DNA of 64,000 bases from Bradyrhizobium sp. Arg816 (GTDB lineage Bacteria; Pseudomonadota; Alphaproteobacteria; Rhizobiales; Xanthobacteraceae), in assembly GCF_029989365.1 (NCBI RefSeq), contig NZ_JAPRAQ010000020.1, positions 1 to 64,000 of the forward strand, given 5' to 3'. A model generated the notes under the pieces. It was given only the letters and a program-made list of their open reading frames with translations. It searched no databases and was not told the DNA's origin. Made by a program: the position numbers and the translations under genes. Shown piece by piece: positions 24,355 to 34,262 of the stretch (its first letter is position 1; each line of letters starts with the position of its first letter).

Positions 24355-27195
24355 GTGCCAGATCGTACCGAAGACTCGGCCATTTCCTTTGGGCCATTCC
24401 GACTATTTCCGAAGTCGCGGCTCTTGGAGAAGGAGGGCTCGCCGCTTCACGTCGGCGGCCGCGCGCTCGATATTCTGATCTTCCTCGCCGAGCGCCCCGG
24501 CGAAGTCATCGACAAGAGAGAGCTGGTCAAGCGCATCTGGGCCGACGTCAATGTCGACGAGGGCAGCCTGCGCTTCCACGTCGCGGCACTGCGCAAGGTG
24601 CTGGGCGATACCGGCAAGTCGGCCCGTTATGTCGTCAATGTGCCCGGCCGCGGCTACTGCTTTGTCGCCTCGCTCGCTCAGGCGGCCCCGCCGGCCGCTC
24701 AGCCCGCCGTGAACATCTCACCTCCCCGCTCCCTTCCCTCGCCGCTCTCCAAAATGGTCGGACGGGAGGAGATCGTCGAGAAGATATCGAACGGGCTTTC
24801 ATTGCATCGCTTCATGACGGTGGTCGGCCCCGGCGGCATCGGCAAGACCGCCGTCGCCGTCACCGTCGGGCATCGCAGATCGGCGGATTTCGGCGGGCGC
24901 GTATTCTTCGTCGACTTCGGTCCGCTGAGGGATGCCAGCCACATCGCGACCACCATCGCCTCCGCACTGGGACTGACCATCAGCGCGGAGGATCCGACGC
25001 CGGCCCTGCTGACATTTCTGAAGACCGGCCCAGCCCTGCTGATCTTCGACAGCTGCGAGCATGTGCTGGATGCGTTGGCACCGCTCGTCGAGCGCATCGT
25101 TCGCGACGCACCGCAGCTCCGCGTTCTCGCAACCAGCCGCGAATCGTTCCGGAGCGATGGCGAACGGATTTTCCGCCTGTTCCCGCTGGATTGCCCGCCG
25201 GAGCGCGAGGACCTTGATGTCGCCGAGGTCCTCGCTTACCCCGCGGCCCAGCTCTTCGTCGAGCGCATTGCGCAGAGCTCGGGTCCGTTCCAGCTCAGCG
25301 CGGAAGAGGCACCGCTCGTCGCGAGCATTTGCCGGCGCCTCGACGGCATCGCGCTCGCGATCGAGCTCGCGGCCGGCCGTGTCAATGCGTATGGCATTGC
25401 CGGCACGGCGTCGCTGCTCGACAGCCGCTTCTCGTTGCAGTGGCGGGGTCGGCGCACCGCCGTGCCACGACACCAGACGCTCGCCGCGGCGCTCGACTGG
25501 AGCTACGATCTGCTACCTCCCGCCGAGAGTGCCACGCTGCGACGCCTGTCGGTCTTTGCCGGGCCCTTCGCGCCGGAGGCGGCTGCCGCGGTGGCCGCCG
25601 GCGACGGCCTTGGCGCGTCCGAAACGCTGGAGGCGATCGACAGCCTCGTCACCAAATCGCTGATCTCGCCATCCGCCTCGCGAACGCTGCGCTATCGCCT
25701 GCTCGACACCACACGCACCTATGCGCATGGAAAGCTGAACGAGCTCGGTGAGACCAGTCAGTTCGCGCGGCGTCATGCAGAGCATTTCCGCGACTTCTTC
25801 GAGCGCGCGGAGGCCGATACATCGACGTTGCTGCCGGAATGGCTGAGCATCTATGGCGCGGAGCTGGACAATGTGCGCGCCGCATTGAACTGGGCCTTCG
25901 GGCCCGACGGCGACGCCGCACTCGGGATCGCGCTGACGGCGGCTGCCGTCACGCTGTGGGTCCGCCTGTCCCTGTTCGCCGAATGCCGCGAGCGCGCCAA
26001 GACGGCGCTCACCGCGCTCGGCGACAGCGGCGGCGACGATCGCATTCGCATGCAACTCCTATCGGCGCTCGGCTGGTCGCTGATGTATGGCGAGGGCCGC
26101 GCCCGCGAGGCGCGTCCGATCCTCGAGACGACCCTGGAGCTGGCTGACAGACTCGACGACAAGGACTTCAGGCTGCGCGCGCTCTGGGGCTTGTGCATCG
26201 ACCAGTTCAACAACGGACAGTTCGGCAAGGCCCGTGCGCTCGCCGACCGGTTTGCGAATGCAGCGGCGAACTCGTCGGACAGGACCGACCTCATGCTGGG
26301 CGACCGGCTGATGGCGGTGGCGCTGCATTATCTCGGCGATCAGAACGACGCACGGCTGCGCATCGAGCGCGTGAACGCGTCGCTGCATGTGCTGGCGGAG
26401 AAGCCGAAGATCTTCCCGCTCGACCTCAGGATATCGACGCAATATTTCCGGGCCCGCATCCTGTGGCTTCAGGGCCTCGCCGATCAGGCGCAGGCGCTCG
26501 CCGCCCGAAACATCGAGGAAGGTCGCGCCAACGGCCACGCGCTGACTTTCTGCAGCGTGCTGGGGCAAGCCGCTTGCCCGATCGCCTTCTGGTCCGGCGA
26601 TTTCGAAGCCGCGGAGCGCCACGGCATTGAGCTGCTCGAACACACCGAGCGCCACGCCATCCGGCTGTGGGGCCTGTGGGCACGGGCCTTCAACGCGGCG
26701 GTCGTCGTAAGGCGTGGCGACGTCGCAACCGGCCTGCCGCTGCTGCGCGAAGAGCTCAATCGTGCCGGCGATGCGCGTTTCCTGCCGCGCTTTCTTCCGC
26801 TGCTCGGCGAACTCGCCGCGTGTTCCGGCGAGGCCCACCAGGTCGACCGTGGCCTCGACGTGATCGAGGACGTCCTGACCCGCTGCAACGACCGGCAGGA
26901 GCTGTGGTATCTGCCGGAACTGATCCGCATCAAGGGCGAGTTATTGCTCAAGAGCCCGCGGCATGCGGGGGACGCCGAGGCGCGCTTTCGCGAGGCCATG
27001 CACATTGCCAACCAGCAGGGCGCGCGATTCTGGGAACTGCGCGGTGCGATCAGCCTCGCGCGGTTCATGATCGGAGCCGGCCAGAATGCAGAGGCCCTGG
27101 CAATTCTCGAACGTGCATGCGGGCCGTTCAGCGAGGGCGACGGCATCGCCGATATCCGCAGCGCACGCGATTTGATCGCGCAACTCCGGACTTGA
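24355..27195 (+). CDS. wHTH-STAND ATPase-TPR transcriptional regulator (paralogue 1)
   Basis: 946 aa. Residues ~10-100 form an OmpR/PhoB-type winged helix (ending VVNVPGRGYCFVA). An NB-ARC/STAND-like ATPase follows with P-loop GPGGIGKT (158-165) and Walker B LLIFDSCEH (Asp232). Then come an arginine motif (ATSRESF), an ELAAGRVNAYGI segment and a long helical TPR-like C-terminus (~480-946). There is no receiver domain. Such proteins are thought to switch by nucleotide-driven oligomerisation on ligand binding. GTG 24355 aligns with the paralogue's start; a TTG at 24337 is an alternative. Neighbours suggest control of transport or detoxification genes. Confidence 0.85.
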   Translation: MPDRTEDSAISFGPFRLFPKSRLLEKEGSPLHVGGRALDILIFLAERPGEVIDKRELVKRIWADVNVDEGSLRFHVAALRKVLGDTGKSARYVVNVPGRGYCFVASLAQAAPPAAQPAVNISPPRSLPSPLSKMVGREEIVEKISNGLSLHRFMTVVGPGGIGKTAVAVTVGHRRSADFGGRVFFVDFGPLRDASHIATTIASALGLTISAEDPTPALLTFLKTGPALLIFDSCEHVLDALAPLVERIVRDAPQLRVLATSRESFRSDGERIFRLFPLDCPPEREDLDVAEVLAYPAAQLFVERIAQSSGPFQLSAEEAPLVASICRRLDGIALAIELAAGRVNAYGIAGTASLLDSRFSLQWRGRRTAVPRHQTLAAALDWSYDLLPPAESATLRRLSVFAGPFAPEAAAAVAAGDGLGASETLEAIDSLVTKSLISPSASRTLRYRLLDTTRTYAHGKLNELGETSQFARRHAEHFRDFFERAEADTSTLLPEWLSIYGAELDNVRAALNWAFGPDGDAALGIALTAAAVTLWVRLSLFAECRERAKTALTALGDSGGDDRIRMQLLSALGWSLMYGEGRAREARPILETTLELADRLDDKDFRLRALWGLCIDQFNNGQFGKARALADRFANAAANSSDRTDLMLGDRLMAVALHYLGDQNDARLRIERVNASLHVLAEKPKIFPLDLRISTQYFRARILWLQGLADQAQALAARNIEEGRANGHALTFCSVLGQAACPIAFWSGDFEAAERHGIELLEHTERHAIRLWGLWARAFNAAVVVRRGDVATGLPLLREELNRAGDARFLPRFLPLLGELAACSGEAHQVDRGLDVIEDVLTRCNDRQELWYLPELIRIKGELLLKSPRHAGDAEARFREAMHIANQQGARFWELRGAISLARFMIGAGQNAEALAILERACGPFSEGDGIADIRSARDLIAQLRT

Positions 27196-27233
27196 CGAGG
27201 CCGGCCGAAGGCCTTCGTACCACGCCACTCGCT

Positions 27234-28172
27234 TCATCCTGCCCGCGGAATGAATCCGGGCACGCCGGTCTCGATCACTGTGTTGAACCGGACATTCGTC
27301 GTGATGTGGTCCCGCATCTCCCGCATGGCGTCTTCAGGCAGCGTCGAAATATCGAGATTTTCCTCGATCCGACGAGGATTGGTCGAGGTCGTCAGGAAAG
27401 CCGTGCCGCGCTGGACGGCCCAGGCCAGGGCGACCTGGGCCGGCGTCTTGTGCAGGCGCTCCGCGATGGCGGTGATCACGGGGTCAGCGAGGAGGTTCGG
27501 CTTCATGGCGTGTCCCAGCGCGGCAAACGCCTGCAGGACAATTCCATGCTCGCGACAGAAGTCGAGCAGCTCCAATTCGGGCAGGTACGGATGCGATTCG
27601 ACCTGCACCATGGCGGGCCTGATCCGCGCGACCTCGACGATCTCGCGCAGCTTCTCCAAGGTGATGTCCGACAGCCCGATCGACTTGCAGTGCCCCTCGT
27701 CGACGAGGCGCTCCAGCGCCCCCCATGTCTCCGCCAACGTCACGCCTGAATCATAGATCACCTGGCCACTCGCGTCCCTCGGGTCCTGCTCGTCGCCGGG
27801 TTGAAAGGCAAAGGGGGTATGGATGATGTAGCAGTCGATCTCGTCGAGTTGGAGCCGCCGGCGACCGGCGTCGAAGGCGGGCCTGACCCGCTCCGGCCGA
27901 TGATTGGTGTTCCATAGCTTCGTCGTAACGAACAGGTCCTGGCGCTGAAGCGTGCCCGCCTTGAACGCATCCTGCATCGCATCGCCGACGGCCGCTTCGT
28001 TGCGATAGCGCTCGGCACAATCGAGATGTCGAAATCCGGCCTCCAATGCAGCCCTGGTGGCCTGCCGGGTCACGTGCGGATCCGGAATGAGCGTGCCAAA
28101 TCCGACTGCGGGAATCGTCACGGCCTCATGCGTGGGAATTCTCGTGTAACGAAGTGAATCGGAGGTCGTCAT
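27234..28172 (-). CDS. Aldo/keto reductase
   Basis: 312 aa from ATG 28172, with AAGGAG 7 bp upstream. The catalytic tetrad is visible: Asp and Tyr in HLDCAERYRNE, Lys in VTTKLW and His in CYIIHTPF. A SIGLSDITLEKL motif and a NADPH-binding C-terminus with TSTNPRRIEENL follow. It reduces aldehydes or ketones with NADPH in the cytoplasm. It is the last gene of the HlyD-MFS-AKR operon under the divergent TetR regulator, so it probably detoxifies a compound that the pump also handles. Confidence 0.88.
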   Translation of the reverse strand: MTTSDSLRYTRIPTHEAVTIPAVGFGTLIPDPHVTRQATRAALEAGFRHLDCAERYRNEAAVGDAMQDAFKAGTLQRQDLFVTTKLWNTNHRPERVRPAFDAGRRRLQLDEIDCYIIHTPFAFQPGDEQDPRDASGQVIYDSGVTLAETWGALERLVDEGHCKSIGLSDITLEKLREIVEVARIRPAMVQVESHPYLPELELLDFCREHGIVLQAFAALGHAMKPNLLADPVITAIAERLHKTPAQVALAWAVQRGTAFLTTSTNPRRIEENLDISTLPEDAMREMRDHITTNVRFNTVIETGVPGFIPRAG

Positions 28173-28254
28173 GGTGATACTCCTTGTTGACTGCTGGCCG
28201 CGCGATGCGGACGAAGCGATCGAGGTTGCGGACACATTTCACGACTCTCCGGCG

Positions 28255-29748
28255 TTAGCCGACGGGACGCGGCTTACGAAGAAAGAACACCAGCGGGATC
28301 ACGACGAGCATGGCGAACATCAGGATCTCGAACTGATCGATGACCGCGACCGTGGCCGCCTGGCGCGTGACCATGCCGTTGAGGGCGGCAAGGCCTGGCT
28401 TCCCGATCGGGCCCGCGACATTCGCCGCGACACGATAAGGCGTGAGATGCTTGGCGAGCGCGACATGCACGGCCTGGGTGTTGGCATAAAAGAAGAGCTG
28501 GACCACCGCGATGCCGATGGTGCTGCCATAGAGGCGCGACAGGTTGATCAGCGCACCGCCTTCAGGGCGAAGCTTCGGATCGAGCGTTCCGAACGCGGCC
28601 CTCACGAGCGCCGGCAACAACATTCCGAGACCGGCGCCCTGGAGAAAACCTGCTTCGACGACCGGCCGCCAATCCATCGTCGGCGAATAACCGAGCATCA
28701 GCCAGTTGGCATAGACCACCAGCGCCATTCCTCCCATGAGGAACGGCCGGTAGTCGACCTGCCCCGGAACCAGGCTGGTCAGCACCAGCGCTCCCACCAG
28801 CGCCACGCCGCGTGGAATGGTCATGTAGCCGGTGGTGTCGACAGGGTAGTTGAGCAACTCCTCCAGCATCGGGGAGGTCAACGCCAATGTCGGCAGCAAG
28901 ACGAAGCCGAGCGCGAAGGAGATCACCGTCGAGAGGACGAGATTGCGATCCCTGAACAGCGCCGTGCGGAGAAACTGTTCCTTCTTCGTCAGAACGTGCA
29001 CAATGAAGAGATAGAAGCCCAGGACCGAGGCGATCGCTTCGACCCAGATCTCCGTCGAGGCGAACCATTCGAGGCGCTCGCCGCGATCCAGCAGCATCTG
29101 CAGCCCGATCATGCCGGCGGAGAAGGTCGTTAGGCCGAAGACGTCGAAGGGCTGGCTCCGCTCTGCCCGCTTCTCGCCCAGCAGCAGGGCCATCGTCAGG
29201 GCGATGAAGGCCGTCATGGGCAGGCTGACATAGAAGGTCGACGGCCAGCCGTAATATTCGCTGAGCCAGCCACCAAGAGCGGGGCCGGTGCTGATGCCGA
29301 GCAGCGAACAGACCGTCAATGCCAGGCCCATGCGCGCTTGCCGCGCCGCCGGCGTCGCCTCGAGCAGAATCGCCATTGAGAGCGGCGCAAGTGGTCCGCT
29401 CGCCGCGCCCTGGAGAATCCGCGCCAGCACGAACTGGATCGACGTCGTCGCCAGCGTGTCGAGGACAAGACCAAGCGTGAAGACGGCAAGGGCTGTCTGA
29501 TAGACCGCCTTGCGGCCGTAGCGTCCCGCGAGCCATTGCGTGATCGACATGGTCACGGCGCTTGCAGCGATATACGAGGAGAACACCCAGCCGACCTCGT
29601 CATTGGCCATCGAGAGCGTGGCCTGGATGTGCGGCAGCGCGGCGTTCGGTATCGAAATGTTGACGGCCTGCATGTAGGTCGCCATCAGGGCGGCCGCCGA
29701 GATTGCATGATGACCGCCGGTCGCGGTCGATGGGAGGGGCGTACTCAT
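28255..29748 (-). CDS. DHA2-family MFS efflux permease (EmrB-like)
   Basis: 497 aa, about 14 hydrophobic segments. The signature DEVGWVFSSYIAASAV and the antiporter motif in TM5 (GISTGPALGGWLSEYYGW) place it in the EmrB/QacA drug:H+ antiporters. ATG 29748 is preceded by GGAGGT and starts 1 bp after the HlyD stop, so translation is coupled. It works with the adjacent HlyD adaptor to expel compounds across both membranes; an outer-membrane channel must come from elsewhere. Confidence 0.9.
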   Translation of the reverse strand: MSTPLPSTATGGHHAISAAALMATYMQAVNISIPNAALPHIQATLSMANDEVGWVFSSYIAASAVTMSITQWLAGRYGRKAVYQTALAVFTLGLVLDTLATTSIQFVLARILQGAASGPLAPLSMAILLEATPAARQARMGLALTVCSLLGISTGPALGGWLSEYYGWPSTFYVSLPMTAFIALTMALLLGEKRAERSQPFDVFGLTTFSAGMIGLQMLLDRGERLEWFASTEIWVEAIASVLGFYLFIVHVLTKKEQFLRTALFRDRNLVLSTVISFALGFVLLPTLALTSPMLEELLNYPVDTTGYMTIPRGVALVGALVLTSLVPGQVDYRPFLMGGMALVVYANWLMLGYSPTMDWRPVVEAGFLQGAGLGMLLPALVRAAFGTLDPKLRPEGGALINLSRLYGSTIGIAVVQLFFYANTQAVHVALAKHLTPYRVAANVAGPIGKPGLAALNGMVTRQAATVAVIDQFEILMFAMLVVIPLVFFLRKPRPVG

Positions 29749-29749
29749 T

Positions 29750-30907
29750 TCATTTGACCTCCGTCGCAAGCGCAGCCTGGAGCAGATGCAGCCAGTTGCG
29801 ACGATGGCCGGTGTCGACCCGCGCCGTCACGCTGATGCCGGAGAACAGTGGCCGGGTCGGATCGGGATCGTCGAGCTCGAGGCGCACCGGCAGCCGCTGG
29901 ACGACCTTGACCCAGTTCCCGGTCGCATTCTCCGGTGGCAGGATCGAGAAGTCCGACCCGGTGCCGGGACTCATGCTGACGATATGCGCCTTGAATTTTC
30001 GATCCGGATAGGCGTCGACGTCGATCGTCGCCTCCTGGCCCGGCCGCATGTGGGTCAGGCCCGTCTCACGAAAATTCGCCTCGATCCAGACGTCCCGGCT
30101 CGACATCAGTGAGAACGTGGGCGCGCCTGCGTTGACGAAACCACCGATTTGCAGATCGTCGACCTTGGTCACGATACCGTCGTCGGGAGCCCTCACCGTG
30201 GCGTAGGAGAGATCGAGCCGCGCGCGATCGAGCTGCGCCCTGGCCGCGCGGACTGTCGGATGGCGGTCGACATCGATATCGGGATCGCCGTTGAGCGCGA
30301 CGACCGTATTGGCGATCTGCTGTTCGATCGATGCCATCCGATGGCGCGCGACCTTGAGATCGGTCTCGGCCCGCTCGTAGACCGCGCGCGGCGTGAAGTC
30401 GGAGGCGACCAGCATTCTCTTGCGGTCGAACTCGCGCTCGTCGAAAGAGGCCGAGTCCTTCGCCGATTGCAGTTCCGCCTGCTGCTGGCGGTAGGTCGCC
30501 TTGAGGGAGTCGATCTGGAGCCGCGCGCTGCCGAGCCGGGCCTCGGCCTGATCGACGGCGATCTGGTAGGGCTCCGGGTCAATTCGAAACAGGACCTGGC
30601 CCTGCCGGACACGCTCATTGTCGCGCACGGCGATCTCGACCGCCTGGCCCGACACCCGCGCATTGATGGTGACTTTCGCGGCGCGCACGAACGCATCGTC
30701 GGTCGAGACATATTGTTCCTGCGCCAGATACATAAAGGCGCCGAACACGGCAGCCGCGGCCGGCACCACCAGCATCAGGGGCCGGCGCAGCCGCCTCGCA
30801 AGATCCGCTCCGAACAACGGCGCCGCAGCTTCGCTCCCGCGGAAGCTGCGATCGCCCAGCCAGCCGGCGATTGGCGCAAAGTTCAAACCCATCGTCCGCG
30901 TCCTCAT
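29750..30907 (-). CDS. HlyD/EmrA membrane-fusion protein
   Basis: 385 aa. One N-terminal membrane anchor (LMLVVPAAAAVFGAFMYLA, ~45-63) is followed by a biotinyl-lipoyl half (VSTDDAFVRAAKVTINARVSG), a long coiled-coil hairpin (~115-215), and the second lipoyl half with VRAPDDGIVTKV. It is the periplasmic adaptor for the DHA2 pump encoded next. The gene is divergent from tetR and its promoter holds the likely TetR operators. Confidence 0.9.
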   Translation of the reverse strand: MRTRTMGLNFAPIAGWLGDRSFRGSEAAAPLFGADLARRLRRPLMLVVPAAAAVFGAFMYLAQEQYVSTDDAFVRAAKVTINARVSGQAVEIAVRDNERVRQGQVLFRIDPEPYQIAVDQAEARLGSARLQIDSLKATYRQQQAELQSAKDSASFDEREFDRKRMLVASDFTPRAVYERAETDLKVARHRMASIEQQIANTVVALNGDPDIDVDRHPTVRAARAQLDRARLDLSYATVRAPDDGIVTKVDDLQIGGFVNAGAPTFSLMSSRDVWIEANFRETGLTHMRPGQEATIDVDAYPDRKFKAHIVSMSPGTGSDFSILPPENATGNWVKVVQRLPVRLELDDPDPTRPLFSGISVTARVDTGHRRNWLHLLQAALATEVK

Positions 30908-30916
30908 CTCATTTAA

Positions 30917-30935
30917 TAACGTTCGTTACAAATAT
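30917..30935. promoter_or_regulatory. Probable TetR operator, site 1
   Basis: TAACGTTCGTTACAAATAT, containing the perfect palindrome TAACG-TT-CGTTA, lies 10 bp upstream of the HlyD start. A related copy is found at 30980-30998. Confidence 0.6.
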
Positions 30936-30979
30936 TGTACCCCGATGTGAGGATCAAGCCGCGCGACCATTGATTTTTA

Positions 30980-30998
30980 TAACGATCCATACAAATAT
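30980..30998. promoter_or_regulatory. Probable TetR operator, site 2
   Basis: TAACGATCCATACAAATAT matches site 1 at 15 of 19 positions and lies 34 bp before tetR. Two copies in a divergent promoter fit repression of both the pump operon and tetR. Confidence 0.6.
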
Positions 30999-31031
30999 AC
31001 GTGTGGAACATGGCAACCAGGTTCGGACGAC

Positions 31032-31673
31032 ATGGCACGGAAAAAGAGCGAGACGGGCCCGGCGCGCCGGGGACGGCCACCCGCCTACGACACTGAGACG
31101 GCCCTCAAGCGGGCCACGGAAACGTTCTGGAGGACGGGCTATTCCGGCACGTCCCTGGACAAGGTCGCGGCCGCGACCGGCATGAGCCCACCGAGCCTCT
31201 ACGCGGTGTTCGGCAACAAGCACGCGCTCTATCTCGAGGCCTTGGCGCGCTATTGGGAGATCAGCCTCGCGGCAACGCGCGAGGCTCTCGCAGGGGACCA
31301 TCCCTTGGACGAAGCGCTGATGCTGGCCTATGACGCGGCGCTGTCGATCTACTTTTCCGGCAAGGGATCAGCGCGCGGCTGCTTCGTGGTCGGTACCGCG
31401 GTGACCGAAGTCGCCGAGGATGCGGCGATCCGCAGCAGCGTTGCGACGGGACTGCGCGCGATCGATGCCGATTTCGAGGCCCGCTTTCGCCTGGCGCAGG
31501 ACAAGGGCGAGCTGGATCGCGAGGCCGATCCGGCTGCACTCGCGATCCTTGCCGCCGCCACGATGCAGACGATCGCCATCCGCGCCCGCGCCGGCGCACG
31601 CCGCGCCGAGCTGGGGGAGATTGCCCGCAAGGCGGTGACTGTGATCTGCCGACGCCGGCCGCAGGCGCATTAA
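31032..31673 (+). CDS. TetR/AcrR-family repressor
   Basis: 213 aa. The N-terminal HTH (ETFWRTGYSGTSLDKVAAATGM, ending SPPSLYAVFGNKHALY) is typical of TetR regulators. The C-terminal ligand domain has a GCFVVGTAVTEVAEDA core seen in TetR_C proteins of this branch. Its divergent position and the duplicated operator point to control of the efflux/aldo-keto reductase operon, derepressed by the pump's substrate. Confidence 0.9.
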   Translation: MARKKSETGPARRGRPPAYDTETALKRATETFWRTGYSGTSLDKVAAATGMSPPSLYAVFGNKHALYLEALARYWEISLAATREALAGDHPLDEALMLAYDAALSIYFSGKGSARGCFVVGTAVTEVAEDAAIRSSVATGLRAIDADFEARFRLAQDKGELDREADPAALAILAAATMQTIAIRARAGARRAELGEIARKAVTVICRRRPQAH

Positions 31674-31767
31674 GCCGCGAGGAATGCTCGTGGTCGTACG
31701 ATGAGGGGAGTTCGCACATTTGCACTCCTCGTCAAAAGGCCCTCGGCGGCCGTACGCGACAAACCGG

Positions 31768-32283
31768 CTAGCCTCCCACCGCGGCCGCGCGCCTTGGCAG
31801 CTTCCAGTCGGGCCGGATGAAGTGGCAGGTGTAGCCATCGGGATAGCGCTCGAGATAATCCTGATGCTCCGGCTCGGCTTCCCAGAACTCAGCTGCGGGC
31901 GCAACCTCGGTCACCACCTTGCCGGGCCAGAGACCTGACGCCTCGACATCGGCGATGGTGTCTTCGGCCACTCTCTTCTGCTCGTCGCTGGTATAGAAAA
32001 TTGCCGAGCGGTAGCTCGTGCCCCGATCATTGCCCTGGCGGTCGAGCGTGGTGGGATCATGGATCTGAAAGAAGAACTCCAGCATGGTCCGGAAGCTCGT
32101 CTTCGCGGGATTGAAGATGATCTCGATCGCCTCGGCGTGGCCCTCGTGATTGCGATAGGTGGCGTTCTTCACCTGCCCGCCAGTGTAACCGACACGGGTG
32201 GAGATCACCCCCGGTTGCCTGCGGATCAGATCCTGCATGCCCCAGAAACAGCCTCCGGCCAAAACTGCGCGCTCTGTCGTCAT
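31768..32283 (-). CDS. msrA: Peptide-methionine (S)-S-oxide reductase
   Basis: 171 aa. The active-site GGCFWG motif lies at residues 9-14, followed by GVISTRVGYTGG and the YRSAIFYTSDEQ segment typical of MsrA. It repairs oxidised methionine in the cytoplasm using thioredoxin. ATG 32283 has GGAG 8 bp upstream; an ATG 12 bp earlier lacks a site. It is the last gene of a five-gene stress operon (35576 to 31768). Confidence 0.95.
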   Translation of the reverse strand: MTTERAVLAGGCFWGMQDLIRRQPGVISTRVGYTGGQVKNATYRNHEGHAEAIEIIFNPAKTSFRTMLEFFFQIHDPTTLDRQGNDRGTSYRSAIFYTSDEQKRVAEDTIADVEASGLWPGKVVTEVAPAAEFWEAEPEHQDYLERYPDGYTCHFIRPDWKLPRRAAAVGG

Positions 32284-32312
32284 CTGATACTCCATTCGTT
32301 TCGTCGAGATAG

Positions 32313-32783
32313 TCAGCGCTTGTCCGCTGCCGGATGCAAGCGCGGGTCATCATGGTCATCGTGATATTCGAGGCCCAGCGGCCCGATGGCGGAGACCTGT
32401 GTGACGTATTCGCCGGACTTCGCCCAGTGAAAATGCCAGGTCTCGCCGGGCAGCACGATGACGCTGCCCGGCGGATAGGCTTTCACCTGGTCGCCATCAA
32501 ACCGCTCGCCGAGCCCGATGTAGAACACACCCGACATGACCGTGTAGATGCGGTCCTCCGGATGCTTGTGCGGCATCAATTTTGTGCCACCGGGGACCTT
32601 CACCCGGACCACGTAAGGTCCGGGTTCGCTGGGATGGCCGACCATCACGGCCAGCCGCGCGCCCGGCGGGAACGCAGGGAACGGTTGCCAAGCGATGTCC
32701 TCGGGCAAAATCGCCCGGAACCTGTCTTCGTCCGGCTGATGCTGGCGAGGCAGATCTTGACGAGACAGATCTTGGCGGGACAT
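32313..32783 (-). CDS. Cupin-domain protein
   Basis: 156 aa. The cupin motifs are visible: GGTKLMPHKHPEDRIYTVMSG with metal-binding histidines and glutamate, then PPGSVIVLPGETWHFHWA. It is a single-domain metal-binding beta-barrel, possibly a dioxygenase or quercetinase-like enzyme. The N-terminus holds a short repeat (SRQDLSRQDLPRQ) from a duplicated 15-bp DNA unit. It lies within the stress operon. Confidence 0.85.
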   Translation of the reverse strand: MSRQDLSRQDLPRQHQPDEDRFRAILPEDIAWQPFPAFPPGARLAVMVGHPSEPGPYVVRVKVPGGTKLMPHKHPEDRIYTVMSGVFYIGLGERFDGDQVKAYPPGSVIVLPGETWHFHWAKSGEYVTQVSAIGPLGLEYHDDHDDPRLHPAADKR

Positions 32784-32804
32784 GGCACCGCTCCCTGTGT
32801 TCGA

Positions 32805-33227
32805 TCAGGTCAATTTGGCGTCGAGCGTGATCGCGGCGTTGAGCACCTTCGACACCGGACAGTTCTTCTCGGCCTCGCCGGCGATCTTGGCGAAACCTGC
32901 GTCATCAAGGTTCGGCACCTTGGCGCGAAGCGTCAGTGCCGACTTGCTGATCTTGAAGCCCTTGCCTTCCGGCTCGAGCGTGATGGCGGCTTCCGTCGAC
33001 AGCTCGTCCGGCGTGAAGCCGGCGAGCTGAAGGCCGAAGGCCAGCGCCATGGTAAAGCAACCGGCATGGGCCGCAGCGATCAACTCCTCGGGATTGGTGC
33101 CCTTCTCGTTCTCGAAGCGGGTCTTGAACGAATAGGGCGTCCCGGCGAGCACGCCGGATTCGCTCGACAGATGACCGGTGCCGTCGCGACCGGTGCCCTT
33201 CCAGACTGCTGTTGCCTTGCGGATCAT
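32805..33227 (-). CDS. OsmC/Ohr-family peroxidase
   Basis: 140 aa, AAGGAG upstream. Two redox cysteines are placed as in OsmC proteins: AAHAGCFTMALAFGL (~residue 58) and KNCPVSKVL (~residue 122). A GTNPEELIAAAHAG segment is diagnostic. These enzymes reduce organic hydroperoxides, protecting against lipid peroxides. It sits in the operon with msrA and the cupin. Confidence 0.93.
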   Translation of the reverse strand: MIRKATAVWKGTGRDGTGHLSSESGVLAGTPYSFKTRFENEKGTNPEELIAAAHAGCFTMALAFGLQLAGFTPDELSTEAAITLEPEGKGFKISKSALTLRAKVPNLDDAGFAKIAGEAEKNCPVSKVLNAAITLDAKLT

Positions 33228-33348
33228 CTCAATTCTCCTTGTTGGTTTTCAGGTTGGTTTTTGGCACCGGCGCTCGGTAGCGGAGGAAAGCGACATTGGC
33301 ACGACCGCCTGTCACCCCTCCAACCGGCCGAACGCCACAGCGGTTCCG

Positions 33349-34197
33349 TTAGCCGCTGATTTGACCCACATGGAAGCCCAACCGGTTCTCGACGTCGCCG
33401 GCGCGGTGGAAGCCGCGCGCCATCAACGCCTTGATACGGGTTTGGCTGGCGGGACGGCCGAGCGCGGCCAGGAACGCGTCCCACTCCGGCTTGATCTCGT
33501 CATCCGGTGGCAGGCTCGCAACATCGACGAGACGCTTGGTCTCGGCGATGGCCTCCTTGTCGAACGACGCGATGCGCATGGCGAGCGCCTCGACGAAGCC
33601 GTCGAGCTCGGCATCCGGCAGCGAACGGTTCACGTAGCCGTAACGCTCGGCGAGATCGCCGTGGATGTCATCGGCACCGAGCAACACTTCGAGCGCACGG
33701 CCTCGGCCCATCAGCCGCGGCAACCGCGCCATCGGCCCGCCGCCGGGCACGAGTCCCGCGCCGACCTCCCATTGCGACAGGATCGCCTTCTCGCGGCTGG
33801 CAAAGCGCATGTCGCTCGCCAGCGCGAGCTCGCTGCCGACCCCGGTGGCACGGCCCCGGATCGAGGCAATGGAGACGACCGGCGCGCGGCTGAGGCGCAC
33901 CAGCATGTCGGGCAGCGCCTCAAGGCCGGTCGGCCCGGGTGGAACGCGAAGCGAGTCCTCAAGCGGCGCCAGGAAGTCGTAATGCGTGATGAAGAAGCCT
34001 TCGACGGCGCTGGCGAATACGACCACCTTCACATCCGGATCGGTCTCGATCGCGGTGATGATGTCGTTGAGCAGTGGAAGGTGTTTTGGGCCGAAGATGT
34101 TCACCGGCGGCATGTCGAAGGTGACGCGCCAGTATGTCGGCAGGCGGCGCTCCAGACGAATGTCCTCGGTGGTGAAGATCTGTACGGGGCGGTCCAT
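33349..34197 (-). CDS. Enoyl-CoA hydratase/isomerase family protein
   Basis: 282 aa from ATG 34197 (GGAG 7 bp upstream). The crotonase fold is indicated by SIASIRGRATGVGSELALASDM, the oxyanion-hole region, and VGAGLVPGGGPMARLPRLMG. The usual first catalytic glutamate position is not obvious, so the reaction may differ from hydration. Substrate unknown. The gene lies in the same operon as an epoxide hydrolase, suggesting breakdown of an unusual acid or aromatic compound or membrane lipid damage. Confidence 0.85.
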   Translation of the reverse strand: MDRPVQIFTTEDIRLERRLPTYWRVTFDMPPVNIFGPKHLPLLNDIITAIETDPDVKVVVFASAVEGFFITHYDFLAPLEDSLRVPPGPTGLEALPDMLVRLSRAPVVSIASIRGRATGVGSELALASDMRFASREKAILSQWEVGAGLVPGGGPMARLPRLMGRGRALEVLLGADDIHGDLAERYGYVNRSLPDAELDGFVEALAMRIASFDKEAIAETKRLVDVASLPPDDEIKPEWDAFLAALGRPASQTRIKALMARGFHRAGDVENRLGFHVGQISG

Positions 34198-34262
34198 TGT
34201 TGGCACTCCTGATATGTGTGTTCGAAAAGGGAACGCACGGCAGCGCGCGTCCCCTGCTCGGT